A DNA stretch of 64,000 nt from Echinicola salinicaeni (GCF_014280965.1 NZ_JACODZ010000006.1:124001-188000), one strand, 5' to 3'; numbered from the stretch's first letter, positions 36,756-46,420 are shown. Translations and numbers: made by a program. Notes: generated by a model not told the origin, from the letters alone.

Positions 36756-39245
36756 ATGAACAAATTCCACCCCAATTTTATCAGGGGGCTATTGATCTGT
36801 TCCCTGGCCTTGGGAGCAATCTTTAACAATCATGAAGCCCTTGCCCAACGCAAAAAGAAAAAAGATAAAAAAGAAGAGACAGCAACTCCAAAACCCAAAG
36901 AGAACAAAAATGGAATAAAGCCCTACTCCAAGGTAATCACTGAAGAAGCCAAGAGCAAAGCGGGACTTTTTACCGTACACCAAATCGAGGAAAAGTACTA
37001 TTACGAAATTCCCGATAGCCTGATGGGACGCGAAATGTTGGTTGTTACAACCATAGCAAAAACAGCCGACGGTATGGGGTATGGTGGCGAACGGGCCAAT
37101 ACCCAAGTCATACGCTGGGATAGAAATGGAAATGATATTTTACTGAAAAAAGTATCCTATAACAACACGGCTGCAGATTCTCTACCTATCTATAATGCGG
37201 TCAAAAATTCCAATCTCGAACCGATCATTTACAAATTTGATATCGAAGCTATCGCAAAAGATAGCAGCGGAGTGGTCATTGAGGTAACTGACCTATATTC
37301 CAAAGATATTAAAACCATAGGACTACCTGATTACAGAAGAAAAGCCTATAAAGTCTCCAGGCTAAGTACTGATAAGTCCTATATAGAAAGGATCACGCCA
37401 TATCCTATCAATATTGAGAACCGCTATATAATGACTTATGAGGCTTCTGCCCCACCTTCCAACAGCAGCATGGGCTCCATTACCGTGGAAATGAACTCCT
37501 CCATGGTGCTACTTCCCAAAGAACCGATGAAAAAAAGACTTCATGATCAAAGGGTAGGTTGGTTTACCACTACAGTCCAAGATTATGGATTAGATGAACA
37601 GAAAGCAGCTAAAAGAACTTATCTGGATCGTTGGAGACTTGAGGTAAAAGAGGAGGATATTGAAAAATTCAAAGCAGGAGAATTAGTTGAGCCCAAAAAG
37701 CCCATAGTTTATTATATCGATCGGGCCACTCCCGAAAACTGGGCGCCTTTTATCAAAAAAGGTGTTGAGGATTGGAATGTAGCTTTTGAAGAAGCAGGCT
37801 TTAAAAATGCTATACAAGCAAAGTATGCCCCAAGTCCTGAAGAGGACCCAGACTGGAGCCCTGAAGATGCCCGTTATTCTGTAATTCGCTATTTCGCTTC
37901 AGATATCCAAAATGCCTATGGCCCTCATGTTTCCGATCCAAGATCTGGAGAGATTATTGAATCTGATATTGGTTGGTTTCATAATGTAATGAACCTATTA
38001 AGAAACTGGTACTTTGTGCAAACAGCGGCAGTGAATCCAGATGCAAGAGGGGTGAAATTTAAAGATGAGGTCATGGGCAGATTGATCCGCTTTGTGGCAG
38101 CACATGAAGTAGGCCATACCTTGGGGCTTCCCCATAACTTTGCCTCTTCCCATGCCTATCCTGTGGACTCTTTAAGAAGTGCTTCTTTCACCCAAAAATA
38201 CGGCACCGCCCCATCCATAATGGACTATGCGCGATTTAATTATATCGCCCAGCCTGAGGACGAAGGTGTAAACCTTTTCCCCAATGTAGGTCCTTATGAT
38301 AAATACGCTGTCAATTGGGGTTATAGACCTATTTTGGATGCTGAAACGCCAGAGGATGAACAAAGCACTTTGGACAAATGGATATTATCAAAAAATGATA
38401 ACCCGCTTTATCGATACGGTCGTCAAGGAAATTCCTATGATCCAAGTGCCCAAAACGAAGACTTGGGAGACAATTCCATGAAAGCCTCTGAATATGGAAT
38501 AAAAAACCTCAAGAGGATCATGCCAAATCTAATCGATTGGTCAGCTGAGGAAGATCAACCATTTAAAAACTTCAAAGATTTAGAAGAAATGTACGGTCAA
38601 GTACTTACCCAGTTCAATAGATATATGGGGCATGTCCGGACCAATATAGGTGGTGTTTATGAAGTTTACCATTCTGCAGGACAAGACAAAGCTGTATATA
38701 CTCATGTGGATAAAGACACTCAAAAAGCGGCTGTTTCATTCCTTAACGATCAATTATTCCACACACCTACATGGTTAATTGATGAGAAGATCATTGAAAG
38801 AACGGAGGATTTTGGATATACAGACAGGATTCGCAGTTCCCAAGCCAATATATTGAATAGTATCTTAGATTGGGGCAGACTAGCAAGGGTGATTGAAAAC
38901 ACCGCTCTCAATGGAGCTGAAGCCTATGACATGCTAAATCTTTTTGACGATTTAAGAACTGGAATATGGACTGAACTAGATGCAGGTAAGACCATCGATG
39001 TTTTTAGAAGAAGCCTTCAGCGTGCCCATATCGAAAGACTTGAATACTTATTAAACAACGAAGCTTCTGGAAGAGGCAGGCAGATAGATGCATCCCAATC
39101 CGATATTAGGCCTATCGTTAGAGCAGAACTAAATACCTTAAAAAGAAAGATCAAAGCAGCCATCCCTAGGACTTCCGATAAAGTTTCTAAATTCCATCTG
39201 GAAGATTTATTGGCTCGGATTGACGCCATCTTGGATCCAAAGTAA
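36756..39245 (+). CDS. Zinc-dependent metalloprotease (DUF5117/DUF5118-type)
   Basis: This 829-residue secreted protease has a signal peptide (about 1-30, ending ALAQ) and a Lys/Glu-rich linker. The DUF5118-like and DUF5117-like regions follow (GLFTVHQIEEKYYYEIPDSLMGREMLVVTTIAKTADG). The metzincin-type site HEVGHTLGLPHN starts at about residue 450, with Met-turn candidate SIMDYARF downstream. The VRYFASDI..AYGPHVSDPRSGEIIESDI segment is typical of this family. A basic, Lys-rich stretch directly after the signal peptide is notable. No type IX C-terminal sorting domain is evident. Substrates are unknown. Confidence 0.93.
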   Translation: MNKFHPNFIRGLLICSLALGAIFNNHEALAQRKKKKDKKEETATPKPKENKNGIKPYSKVITEEAKSKAGLFTVHQIEEKYYYEIPDSLMGREMLVVTTIAKTADGMGYGGERANTQVIRWDRNGNDILLKKVSYNNTAADSLPIYNAVKNSNLEPIIYKFDIEAIAKDSSGVVIEVTDLYSKDIKTIGLPDYRRKAYKVSRLSTDKSYIERITPYPINIENRYIMTYEASAPPSNSSMGSITVEMNSSMVLLPKEPMKKRLHDQRVGWFTTTVQDYGLDEQKAAKRTYLDRWRLEVKEEDIEKFKAGELVEPKKPIVYYIDRATPENWAPFIKKGVEDWNVAFEEAGFKNAIQAKYAPSPEEDPDWSPEDARYSVIRYFASDIQNAYGPHVSDPRSGEIIESDIGWFHNVMNLLRNWYFVQTAAVNPDARGVKFKDEVMGRLIRFVAAHEVGHTLGLPHNFASSHAYPVDSLRSASFTQKYGTAPSIMDYARFNYIAQPEDEGVNLFPNVGPYDKYAVNWGYRPILDAETPEDEQSTLDKWILSKNDNPLYRYGRQGNSYDPSAQNEDLGDNSMKASEYGIKNLKRIMPNLIDWSAEEDQPFKNFKDLEEMYGQVLTQFNRYMGHVRTNIGGVYEVYHSAGQDKAVYTHVDKDTQKAAVSFLNDQLFHTPTWLIDEKIIERTEDFGYTDRIRSSQANILNSILDWGRLARVIENTALNGAEAYDMLNLFDDLRTGIWTELDAGKTIDVFRRSLQRAHIERLEYLLNNEASGRGRQIDASQSDIRPIVRAELNTLKRKIKAAIPRTSDKVSKFHLEDLLARIDAILDPK

Positions 39246-39269
39246 TGGATAAGCGAAATGTAAATCATA

Positions 39270-39297
39270 AAGGGGAACGATATGTTCCCTTTTTTTC
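39270..39297 (+). terminator. Terminator after metalloprotease
   Basis: AGGGGAAC, loop, GTTCCCT, then a run of T, starting 25 bases after the stop. Confidence 0.8.
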
Positions 39298-39409
39298 GTT
39301 TTCAAGATACTGAGAGGCATTGGGCCTCTCCTAATAAGCTATTATGAAGCTAAATTCATTAATTTCTTGTAATTTTAGCTGGGAATCCAGAAAAACCTAA
39401 TTAATAGAT

Positions 39410-39826
39410 ATGTCTTCAAAATCTGCTGAAATACTTAAAGATAATCAACTCCGCGTCACCAGCTGTAGAAGGGATGTGCTCAAGACTTTTTTGAAAAAGG
39501 ATATAGCTCTTTCCCATTCGGACCTTGAAGAAGCATTGAAAGAGAACTTTGACAGGGTAACCATATACCGTACCCTTAAGACATTTCTGGAAAGCGATAT
39601 CATCCATAAAGTATTGGATGATACTGGTGTAACCAAATATGCCCTATGTCATCATGACTCTTCCGAAAGTCATCATGATCACGAACATGTACATTTCAAA
39701 TGCGATGTCTGTGGTGAGACTCAGTGTATTGCAGAAATTGCACTACCATCTATAGCTCTTCCAGAAGGCTTTATCGTAAAGGAAAAAAGTCTGTTGGTGC
39801 ATGGCACCTGCAGCAAATGCAGCTAA
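39410..39826 (+). CDS. Fur family transcriptional regulator (second copy)
   Basis: This 138-residue Fur-type regulator has a winged helix (LRVTSCRRDVLKTFL, FDRVTIYRTLKTFLESDIIHKV). The metal region is His-rich (CHHDSSESHHDHEHVHFKCDVCG). A second Cys pair, HGTCSKC, lies at the very C terminus. It is shorter than canonical Fur and could be a Zur- or Fur-like sensor. It overlaps the convergent small membrane protein gene by two to four bases at the stop. Confidence 0.92.
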   Translation: MSSKSAEILKDNQLRVTSCRRDVLKTFLKKDIALSHSDLEEALKENFDRVTIYRTLKTFLESDIIHKVLDDTGVTKYALCHHDSSESHHDHEHVHFKCDVCGETQCIAEIALPSIALPEGFIVKEKSLLVHGTCSKCS

Positions 39827-40053
39827 ACTTCCATTGGTGGACCGGGCTTCTTGGTCTTGGGACCATCAGAAGGCCAAATCACACCTGGAGGCAAATCAAT
39901 CTTTGGAGGAGAGGTATCTTCAACTCCCCCATCACCATCATCTCCCCTATTTCTACCTTTTCCGAAAGGTGGACGTGACATAGTAACAATAAAATACACA
40001 AGCAGCACATAGGCTATTCCACATAAAATCATATCTATGGTCAGACTGCTCAT
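39823..40053 (-). CDS. Small membrane protein, Pro-rich tail
   Basis: This 76-residue protein has one N-terminal helix (about 8-24; MILCGIAYVLLVYFIVTM), a Gly/Asp-rich stretch (GRNRGDDGDGGVED) and a Pro-rich end (PPKIDLPPGVIWP). It is convergent with the Fur gene with overlapping stops. The helix-plus-linker layout looks real, but no family is recognised. It could be a chance frame. Confidence 0.5.
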   Translation of the reverse strand: MSSLTIDMILCGIAYVLLVYFIVTMSRPPFGKGRNRGDDGDGGVEDTSPPKIDLPPGVIWPSDGPKTKKPGPPMEV

Positions 40054-40358
40054 AATAATTATTTCTTTAGGATAATTTACAAGAAATATCGCTATAAGTC
40101 AACAGACTGATACACATGATTTTACTATTCATATCATTTTTTTTGAACAGTATAATTTTTATGCACACAAATACTTTCAGGGCATATTTTATCCTAAAAA
40201 TGGGAAAGATCAAAAACCTCATTATATTAAAAATGCCTTGACCAGGTGGTAAAGCAGCTGTTTTTTACTCCCCAAATGAAAAAAATCCCTGCTATTTCCC
40301 AATCTACTTGTTAAATACCTCATATCATCGGATATTTGCCGTTCGAAAAACTAATGCC
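40054..40358. other. Intergenic region upstream of YcxB-like gene
   Basis: This AT-rich spacer between the divergent small membrane protein and the YcxB-like gene shows no supported ORF and no clear promoter element. Confidence 0.45.
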
Positions 40359-40832
40359 ATGATTGTAAAAACAAAAAAATACAAGCTAGAAACAGGTACC
40401 TATGTAAAAATGGGTTTAGTAAATGTCTTGAAAGCCCAATGGTGGGTCATATTGATCGCCGTGGCTATTGCTTGTGGATATTTCTGGATTCCTTCTTGGT
40501 GGTGGATTAGCATGGCCATAGTGGCTTATTTGCTTTATATTCTATTCTGGGTAATCCAATTTGCGGGGGTAAGTCAAATGGAGCAGAACAAGGTGATGTT
40601 CGAAAAACTCGCCTACGAAATCGACAGTCGCCAAATTATGATGAAGATCAACACCAAACAAGGGATGCCTATCAACTGGTCAATGATCAAAAAAGCGGAA
40701 ATTACCAAAGACGCATTTGTACTGGTGATGTCCAAAGCTCAATTTATACATCTTCCTTTCAAAATCTTCAACACTGAAAACGAAAGAAAGTTTGTGGAGA
40801 CCATTCTAAAGAGAAAAGGATATATCAATTAA
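40359..40832 (+). CDS. YcxB-like membrane protein
   Basis: This 157-residue protein (from ATG 40359; an upstream in-frame ATG at 40308 lacks support) has two membrane helices (about 28-65; WWVILIAVAIACGYFWIP, WWWISMAIVAYLLYILFW). A C-terminal YcxB-like domain follows (MPINWSMIKKAEITKDAFVLVMSKAQFIHLPFKIF). It is conserved in Gram-positives and Bacteroidota. Function is unknown. It is monocistronic with its own terminator. Confidence 0.8.
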   Translation: MIVKTKKYKLETGTYVKMGLVNVLKAQWWVILIAVAIACGYFWIPSWWWISMAIVAYLLYILFWVIQFAGVSQMEQNKVMFEKLAYEIDSRQIMMKINTKQGMPINWSMIKKAEITKDAFVLVMSKAQFIHLPFKIFNTENERKFVETILKRKGYIN

Positions 40833-40836
40833 TATT

Positions 40837-40864
40837 AAGGACCGGCCAAGCTGGTCCTTTTTCT
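40837..40864 (+). terminator. Terminator after YcxB-like gene
   Basis: AAGGACC, nine bases, GGTCCTT, followed by a T-rich tract. Confidence 0.8.
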
Positions 40865-40871
40865 TTTTAAG

Positions 40872-40921
40872 CAAATAAAAAAGGTGATCTTCCTAAGCTT
40901 TTACCTTGGAAAAACCACCTT
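40872..40921 (-). terminator. Terminator downstream of Tat-exported Gfo/Idh gene
   Basis: On the - strand, AAGGTGGTTTTTCC pairs imperfectly with GGAAGATCACCTT, followed by TTTTATTT. It lies about 200 bases after the oxidoreductase stop, so the mRNA probably includes that extra stretch. Confidence 0.6.
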
Positions 40922-41123
40922 GATTTTATTCTCTAATGAATATCCGCAATCGTGCCAGTTAAGATAAAAGAGTTTCTAAACGATTATTTAAACTAAAACA
41001 GCACCGCCTTCGGTCTTCAATCTTCTGTTCTACCTGGCAGTTAGACAGGCTTCCGACCACTTCATCAAAGGATTTCAGGTTTCTGGCATCATAGTGGATA
41101 ATCAGATATTCTTTTCTATCCCA

Positions 41124-42443
41124 TCAGGACTTCAACTTATAGCCATTTTCGTAATCGTAGTGCAACATACTTGAAGCCTCGGCATCATAGTGGAAATCCT
41201 GCTCCTTTGGATCCCAATGAAGCGTTCTTCTCAGTTTATTGGCAATATTCCCTAGAGAACATACTGTACAGGTGCTATGACCTATTTCTACATTAGCAAT
41301 AGGGTCCTTTCTTCTAATTACACTTTGGATAAAATCCACATAATGAGCAGGCCCTTCAGAAATATTCTGCTCTTGATCCGGCACCTGTAAACTTGGGTCT
41401 GAAGATTTAAATCCACCCCTACTGACTTGAATCCAGCCTTTCTCACCAAAAAACTTCACTCCTCGTGTATCTCCATCAAAAGGCTCTGCTGTCATCACAA
41501 TGCCATTGGCATATTTAAATGTCAATGGATGTCCCTCTTTTTGTGGAATGATCTCAACCGGACCATTCTTATCCATGCTGATTCCCCACTGGGCAATATC
41601 AAACATATGGGCACCCCAATCGGTCATCAATCCCCCACCAGTTTCTTCATACCATCTCCAAGCTCCCCACACCTGTTCATTTTGAGGAGGATTAACGGTA
41701 ATCGGCGGGTTTAAGTCAGAATTATAATGCACGGGCTTTATAGGCCCTAGCCATAACTTCCAATTCAGGTCTGAAGGAATACTTTCTTCAGGCAAGTCAT
41801 AAGGCTTGGGAGATTCCGGCTGACCAACATTGGCTTTTACATGGGTGATCTTACCAATATGTCCTTTCTGGACCATCCTCACAGCATATTGAAAATTTGT
41901 TTCTGAACGCTGCTGACTTCCTACTGCCAATACAATGGAATTATCACGAACGGCTTTCACCAAAGCCTGACCTTCCTTAATGGTAAAAGTCAGTGGTTTT
42001 TCAAGATAAATATCCTTCTTGGCATGACAAGCATCTATGGCAATCATGGCATGCCAAAAATCTGGCGTAGCGATAACCACTGCATCAATATCGTCCCGCT
42101 TTAAAAGGTCCTGATACTTTTCATACACAGGTATGCTTTCTGCGTTCCTCCCGTAATGTTTTGCCACCTCATGTTGGAAACGTTCTCTTTTGACGCCATA
42201 AACATCACAGCCTGCGATAACCTCTACTTGGGGAATATTGATCATCCCTTTTAAAATACCATAGGATTGCCTACCCATGCCAATAAAGCCCAAACGAACT
42301 TTACTGCTCTCCGGCAATCTATTTAAATCTGATGCTGGCTTTGCAAAATTAAGCTGGGGAATAACAGAAAGGCCTGCGGCACTCAATAGTGAAGCCCCCA
42401 TGAATTTTCTTCTGGAAAAATGTGAGGAATCTTTTCTAGACAT
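41124..42443 (-). CDS. Gfo/Idh/MocA family oxidoreductase, Tat-exported
   Basis: This 439-residue NAD(P)-dependent oxidoreductase begins with a twin-arginine signal (FSRRKFMGASLLSAAGLSVI), so it is exported folded with its cofactor. The Rossmann motif VRLGFIGMGRQS and the catalytic-lysine motif YLEKPLTF are present. The C-terminal domain includes DLNWKLWLGP and RWYEETGGGLMTDWGAHMFDIAQW. Secreted members of this family act on glycans or inositols. No sugar transporter or hydrolase is adjacent. The frame stays open for 54 codons after the TGA stop. Confidence 0.94.
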   Translation of the reverse strand: MSRKDSSHFSRRKFMGASLLSAAGLSVIPQLNFAKPASDLNRLPESSKVRLGFIGMGRQSYGILKGMINIPQVEVIAGCDVYGVKRERFQHEVAKHYGRNAESIPVYEKYQDLLKRDDIDAVVIATPDFWHAMIAIDACHAKKDIYLEKPLTFTIKEGQALVKAVRDNSIVLAVGSQQRSETNFQYAVRMVQKGHIGKITHVKANVGQPESPKPYDLPEESIPSDLNWKLWLGPIKPVHYNSDLNPPITVNPPQNEQVWGAWRWYEETGGGLMTDWGAHMFDIAQWGISMDKNGPVEIIPQKEGHPLTFKYANGIVMTAEPFDGDTRGVKFFGEKGWIQVSRGGFKSSDPSLQVPDQEQNISEGPAHYVDFIQSVIRRKDPIANVEIGHSTCTVCSLGNIANKLRRTLHWDPKEQDFHYDAEASSMLHYDYENGYKLKS

Positions 42444-42558
42444 AATGGTTTTTAGGTATTGTTAATGAAATTTTATTTGCTGAAAATACTCGACCATCAC
42501 CGATTTAACAAACTCAACCCAAGCTATTCAAACCAATATATGATAAAACACTCATTTT

Positions 42559-43596
42559 TCAGAAAGCTTCTTCCAGTTCGTATTTATCAATGGTAAAAAA
42601 TAAGCGGTCATTTTTTTCAAAATTCCTTCTGGGAGCAGCTTTTATACTGATCTGCTTACCCTCATCATCTATCAGACGTACAATTTGATGATCACCATAA
42701 TATAGTGTCCTCGCCACCTCTCCACTCAATGGCTGCTCCGTATTTTTCTTGATTTTAGCATCTTCTGACCTAAAGAGGATTTTTACCTTCTCAGTAAAGT
42801 TCTTGGATTGCTCATCTGGAATAAAACCAAAACCACAATAAAAGCCATCTTCAGTTGGAGTGGCCAGAATCTCATTCCTTTTACCAAAGAAATTGGCAAC
42901 GTAGGCGTTGGCCGGCTTTTTATAGATATTCACAGGACTATCTACTTGCTGTAACTTGCCCTTGTGCAAAATAGCGATGGTATCTGCCACAGAAAGGGCA
43001 TCCTTGGCATGGTGACTGGCCAAAATTGCCGTTACTCCACTTCCCTTCACAATATCAATCAGATCCTCACTCATCTCATTTTTAAACCGGGTATCCAAAC
43101 TCCTAAATGGATCATCCAATAACAACAATTTTGGCTTGGAAGCCAAAGCCCTGGCCAATGCTGCCCTTTGTCTTTGACCTGAGGAAAGTTGATGGGGAAA
43201 TAATGCAAAACTATCTTCCAACCCCACCAGTGCCAAGCTATCCTTGGCAATATTCCGGGCATTCTTTTCCTTTTGATGAAGGGCACAACGTACATTTTCC
43301 AAAAGGGTCATCTGAGGGAACAATGAATAATCTTCAAAGATTACCCCTACTCCACGCTGATTAGCCGGTATGGCCATTTTCCCATTTACTATAATCTGGC
43401 CTGCATAGGTGATACTTCCCCTATCAGGATGTTCCAATCCAGCAATCAATTTTAATAAGGTTGTTTTCCCTGAACCATTCTCTCCTACAATGGCCATAAT
43501 ATCCCCTTCCTTTACTTCTAGGTCAATATGCTGAAGGGAGTTTCCTTTGGATTGGGGGTATTTTTTACTAATGTCGTGAAGAGAGAGTAAGTTCAT
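42559..43596 (-). CDS. Solitary ABC transporter ATP-binding protein, altered catalytic motifs
   Basis: This 345-residue FbpC/CysA/MalK-type ATPase has a C-terminal TOBE-like region (about 285-345). Walker A GENGSGKTT is at residues 38-46. The Q-loop reads VIFEDYSLFPQ, with Glu88 where Gln is usual. The signature is LSSGQRQR (137-144). Walker B is LLLLDDPF, with Asp162 where the catalytic Glu is usual. The H-loop His195 is intact. No permease or binding protein gene is adjacent. It is divergent from OxyR. It may have slowed ATP hydrolysis, or a regulatory role. The specificity is unknown. Confidence 0.92.
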   Translation of the reverse strand: MNLLSLHDISKKYPQSKGNSLQHIDLEVKEGDIMAIVGENGSGKTTLLKLIAGLEHPDRGSITYAGQIIVNGKMAIPANQRGVGVIFEDYSLFPQMTLLENVRCALHQKEKNARNIAKDSLALVGLEDSFALFPHQLSSGQRQRAALARALASKPKLLLLDDPFRSLDTRFKNEMSEDLIDIVKGSGVTAILASHHAKDALSVADTIAILHKGKLQQVDSPVNIYKKPANAYVANFFGKRNEILATPTEDGFYCGFGFIPDEQSKNFTEKVKILFRSEDAKIKKNTEQPLSGEVARTLYYGDHQIVRLIDDEGKQISIKAAPRRNFEKNDRLFFTIDKYELEEAF

Positions 43597-43817
43597 GCTT
43601 TACTGATGCTTCAAAGTTTGGTTGTGGCTAAAAATTGGGCTTTTCCACTAAATAGCCATTTCAGTAAATTTAAAAGGAAAAATTGGTATAGATACACTTA
43701 AAACTAAATATTGGCGCTAAATTGACCTTTAATCAGACTTTTAGGTCAAAATTCTCTGCAAAAATATTATTCGAAAACGTTTATTTAAATCAAATCTAAA
43801 TAAAAGGAAAAAATTAA

Positions 43818-43825
43818 TATATTTG
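43818..43825 (+). promoter_or_regulatory. -7 promoter element (TATATTTG) for oxyR
   Basis: A perfect TAnnTTTG lies 38 bases before the oxyR ATG. No convincing -33 TTTG is seen, which would fit an activator-dependent or autoregulated promoter. Confidence 0.55.
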
Positions 43826-43862
43826 CAGCTAGTTTTTACAGGCTATAAAAAGCATTTATGAT

Positions 43863-44798
43863 ATGACCATACAGCAATTGGAGTACGTCTTGGCTGTAGA
43901 CAAACACCGCCATTTTGGACATGCAGCAGAAGCCTGCTTTGTTACCCAACCGACCTTGAGTGCCCAAATTCACAAACTGGAAAGTGAACTGGATGTGGTG
44001 ATTTTTGATCGCTCAAAGATGCCAGTGATCCCCACAGAAATTGGCTTACAACTCATTGAACAGGCCAAAAAGGTTGTCTCTGAAAGCAAGGGCATCTATG
44101 AACTTATTTCTCAGCTAAAGGGAAATATCAGCGGGGTAATCAAACTGGGGATTATACCTACCTTAGCCCCCTATCTCCTGCATCTTTTTATCCGTAATTT
44201 CATTGAGAAGTACCCCAATGTCCAGTTACAAGTAGAAGAACTGATTACCGAAGAAATTATCAAAAGACTTCGCAATGACGAACTGGATTTAGGCATTGTG
44301 GTCACTCCTTTGGAAGAACAGGGCATCATAGAAAAGCCCATGTTTTATGAAAAATTCTACGCCTATCTCTCAAAAGAACATCAATTACTAGCCAATAGGG
44401 AGGTAAAGGTAGAAGACCTCATGGGTGATGATTTTTGGATACTCCAACAAGGGCATTGCTTTCGTGATCAAGTCCTCAATATTTGTGAACAAAGTAAATT
44501 CCAAAGGATGAACTTTCATTACGAGAGTGGATCATTGGAAGGCTTAAAAAATATGGTCAACCGTTATAAAGGCGTAACCCTTCTACCCGAATTGGCCACA
44601 TACGAACTCAGTGAGGAGGAAAAAACCAGACTTCGCCCATTTGCTGGAGAAGATCCTATCAGAGAAGTAAGTATCATCCTCAATCGAAGCTTCCTCAAAA
44701 AAAGACTGGTAGAACTACTTTATAATGAAATCACGGCTTCCATCCCCGCTGATATGACTTCTAAGGCTCATGGTAAAATCGTTAAATTTAAATATTGA
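43863..44798 (+). CDS. oxyR: LysR-type peroxide sensor OxyR
   Basis: This 311-residue LysR regulator has an N-terminal winged HTH (LEYVLAVDKHRHFGHAAEACFVTQPTLSAQIHKLE) and a periplasmic-binding-type effector domain. Cys199 (QQGHCFRDQ) and Cys208 (LNICEQ) fall at the same numbers as the redox pair of E. coli OxyR. That supports hydrogen peroxide sensing by disulfide formation. It is divergent from the solitary ABC ATPase. Its regulon is not visible in the window, apart from nearby redox genes. Confidence 0.94.
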   Translation: MTIQQLEYVLAVDKHRHFGHAAEACFVTQPTLSAQIHKLESELDVVIFDRSKMPVIPTEIGLQLIEQAKKVVSESKGIYELISQLKGNISGVIKLGIIPTLAPYLLHLFIRNFIEKYPNVQLQVEELITEEIIKRLRNDELDLGIVVTPLEEQGIIEKPMFYEKFYAYLSKEHQLLANREVKVEDLMGDDFWILQQGHCFRDQVLNICEQSKFQRMNFHYESGSLEGLKNMVNRYKGVTLLPELATYELSEEEKTRLRPFAGEDPIREVSIILNRSFLKKRLVELLYNEITASIPADMTSKAHGKIVKFKY

Positions 44799-44875
44799 GA
44801 TAAAATTTTGAGCTGATATAAACTCCTTATTTATTGGAAAATGAGTACTTGGCTGGAATTCCTCTATTAATAGTG

Positions 44876-44883
44876 TAATTTTG
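44876..44883 (+). promoter_or_regulatory. -7 promoter element (TAATTTTG) for M20 peptidase
   Basis: A perfect TAnnTTTG lies 33 bases before the ATG at 44917, with a CTTGG about 24 bases upstream as a weak -33. Confidence 0.5.
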
Positions 44884-44916
44884 AGCTTTCTCATATTTAA
44901 TATAAAAATCCCAAAT

Positions 44917-46305
44917 ATGGCAGCTAAAGAATATATTCAGCAGCATCAGGAAAAATTCCTTAATGAACTGTTTGATTTACTTCGTATTCCTTCAGTAAGT
45001 GCTGATCCAAAATTCAAATCCGATGTTTTTAAAGCAGCTGATTATGTAAAGGACAGCCTGATCAACGCGGGCGCTGATAAAGTAGAAATATGTGAAACCC
45101 CAGGCTATCCTGTGGTATATGGAGAGAAAATCATCGATCCAGCTCTCCCTACCATATTGATCTATGGGCATTACGATGTACAGCCTGCGGATCCTTATGA
45201 GCTATGGGACTCAGCCCCTTTTGAACCAGTCATCAAAAAGACTGAATTACACCCTGAGGGAGCCATCTTCGCTAGAGGTTCTGCCGATGACAAAGGACAG
45301 TTTTATATGCATGTCAAAGCCTTTGAAACCATGATGGCCGAAAACGAATTGGTCTGCAATGTGAAGTTCATGATCGAAGGCGAAGAAGAAGTGGGATCTG
45401 ATAATCTAGAAAATTTCATCAAAGAAAATAAAGCCAAATTGGAAGCTGATGTCGTCCTGATCTCTGATACCAGTATGATATCCTTGGACACTCCTTCCGT
45501 GACGGTTGGACTGAGAGGTCTTGCCTATATGCAGGTAGAAGTTACTGGACCTAATCGTGACCTTCATAGTGGTACATATGGCGGTGCCGTGGCCAACCCT
45601 ATCAATGTGCTTTGCAGGATGATCGCACAACTTCAGGATGAAGATAAAAAGATTACCATACCAGGCTTTTATGACAAAGTAGAGCAGCTTTCTGATGAAT
45701 ACAGAAAAAAATTGAATGAAGCTCCGTTTGATCTTAATGACTATAAGAAAAAGCTGGACATTAAGGAAGTCGAAGGTGAAGCAGGATTTACTACCTTAGA
45801 ACGTACTGGTATCAGACCTACCCTTGACGTAAACGGTATCTGGGGCGGATATATCGGTGAAGGTGCCAAAACTGTACTGCCTTCAAAAGCCTATGCAAAA
45901 ATTTCCATGAGACTGGTACCTCATCAGAACCACCATGAAATTGCTGAACTGTTCCAAAAACATTTCGAATCTTTGGCTCCAGATTCTGTAAAAGTGAAAG
46001 TAACGCCTCACCATGGAGGGAAACCTGCTGTGGTCCCTACCCAATCAGCAGGCTATAAAGCAGCTGAAGCAGCCATAGAGACTGTATTTGGCAAAAAAGC
46101 CATTCCTACCAGAGAGGGTGGCTCAGTACCCATCACTTCCCTTTTCCAAGAGGAATTGGGCCTTGACCCTATTCTATTGGGCTTTGGTTTGGATACGGAC
46201 GCTATCCACTCTCCAAACGAACATTATGGGGTAAACAATTACTTGCTAGGAATTGAGACCATTGTTCAGTATTTCAAAGAATTCAAAAAACTTTCCAATA
46301 AATAA
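44917..46305 (+). CDS. M20 family dipeptidase
   Basis: This 462-residue zinc peptidase (from ATG 44917; the TTG at 44881 overlaps the promoter) has the metal ligands in YGHYDVQP, GSADDKGQ, EGEEEVGS and DAIHSPNEHYG. A dimerisation lid domain (about 200-320; RDLHSGTYGGAVANP) is present. There is no signal peptide, so it is cytoplasmic and probably trims dipeptides from nutrition or wall turnover. It has its own promoter and terminator. Confidence 0.95.
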   Translation: MAAKEYIQQHQEKFLNELFDLLRIPSVSADPKFKSDVFKAADYVKDSLINAGADKVEICETPGYPVVYGEKIIDPALPTILIYGHYDVQPADPYELWDSAPFEPVIKKTELHPEGAIFARGSADDKGQFYMHVKAFETMMAENELVCNVKFMIEGEEEVGSDNLENFIKENKAKLEADVVLISDTSMISLDTPSVTVGLRGLAYMQVEVTGPNRDLHSGTYGGAVANPINVLCRMIAQLQDEDKKITIPGFYDKVEQLSDEYRKKLNEAPFDLNDYKKKLDIKEVEGEAGFTTLERTGIRPTLDVNGIWGGYIGEGAKTVLPSKAYAKISMRLVPHQNHHEIAELFQKHFESLAPDSVKVKVTPHHGGKPAVVPTQSAGYKAAEAAIETVFGKKAIPTREGGSVPITSLFQEELGLDPILLGFGLDTDAIHSPNEHYGVNNYLLGIETIVQYFKEFKKLSNK

Positions 46306-46326
46306 AGGAAAATTATAAAGTCTTCG

Positions 46327-46420
46327 AAACCACAAGGATTATATTGCGTTGGTTTAATTTCGAGATTCCAGAAAGAATTAGAAATTAACCTTGCAGTAAA
46401 ACCTTGTGGTTTTAGTTTTT
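46327..46420 (+). terminator. Long-loop terminator after M20 peptidase
   Basis: AAACCACAAGG (46327-46337) pairs with CCTTGTGGTTT (46402-46412), followed by TAGTTTTT. The loop is about 64 bases. Confidence 0.6.
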
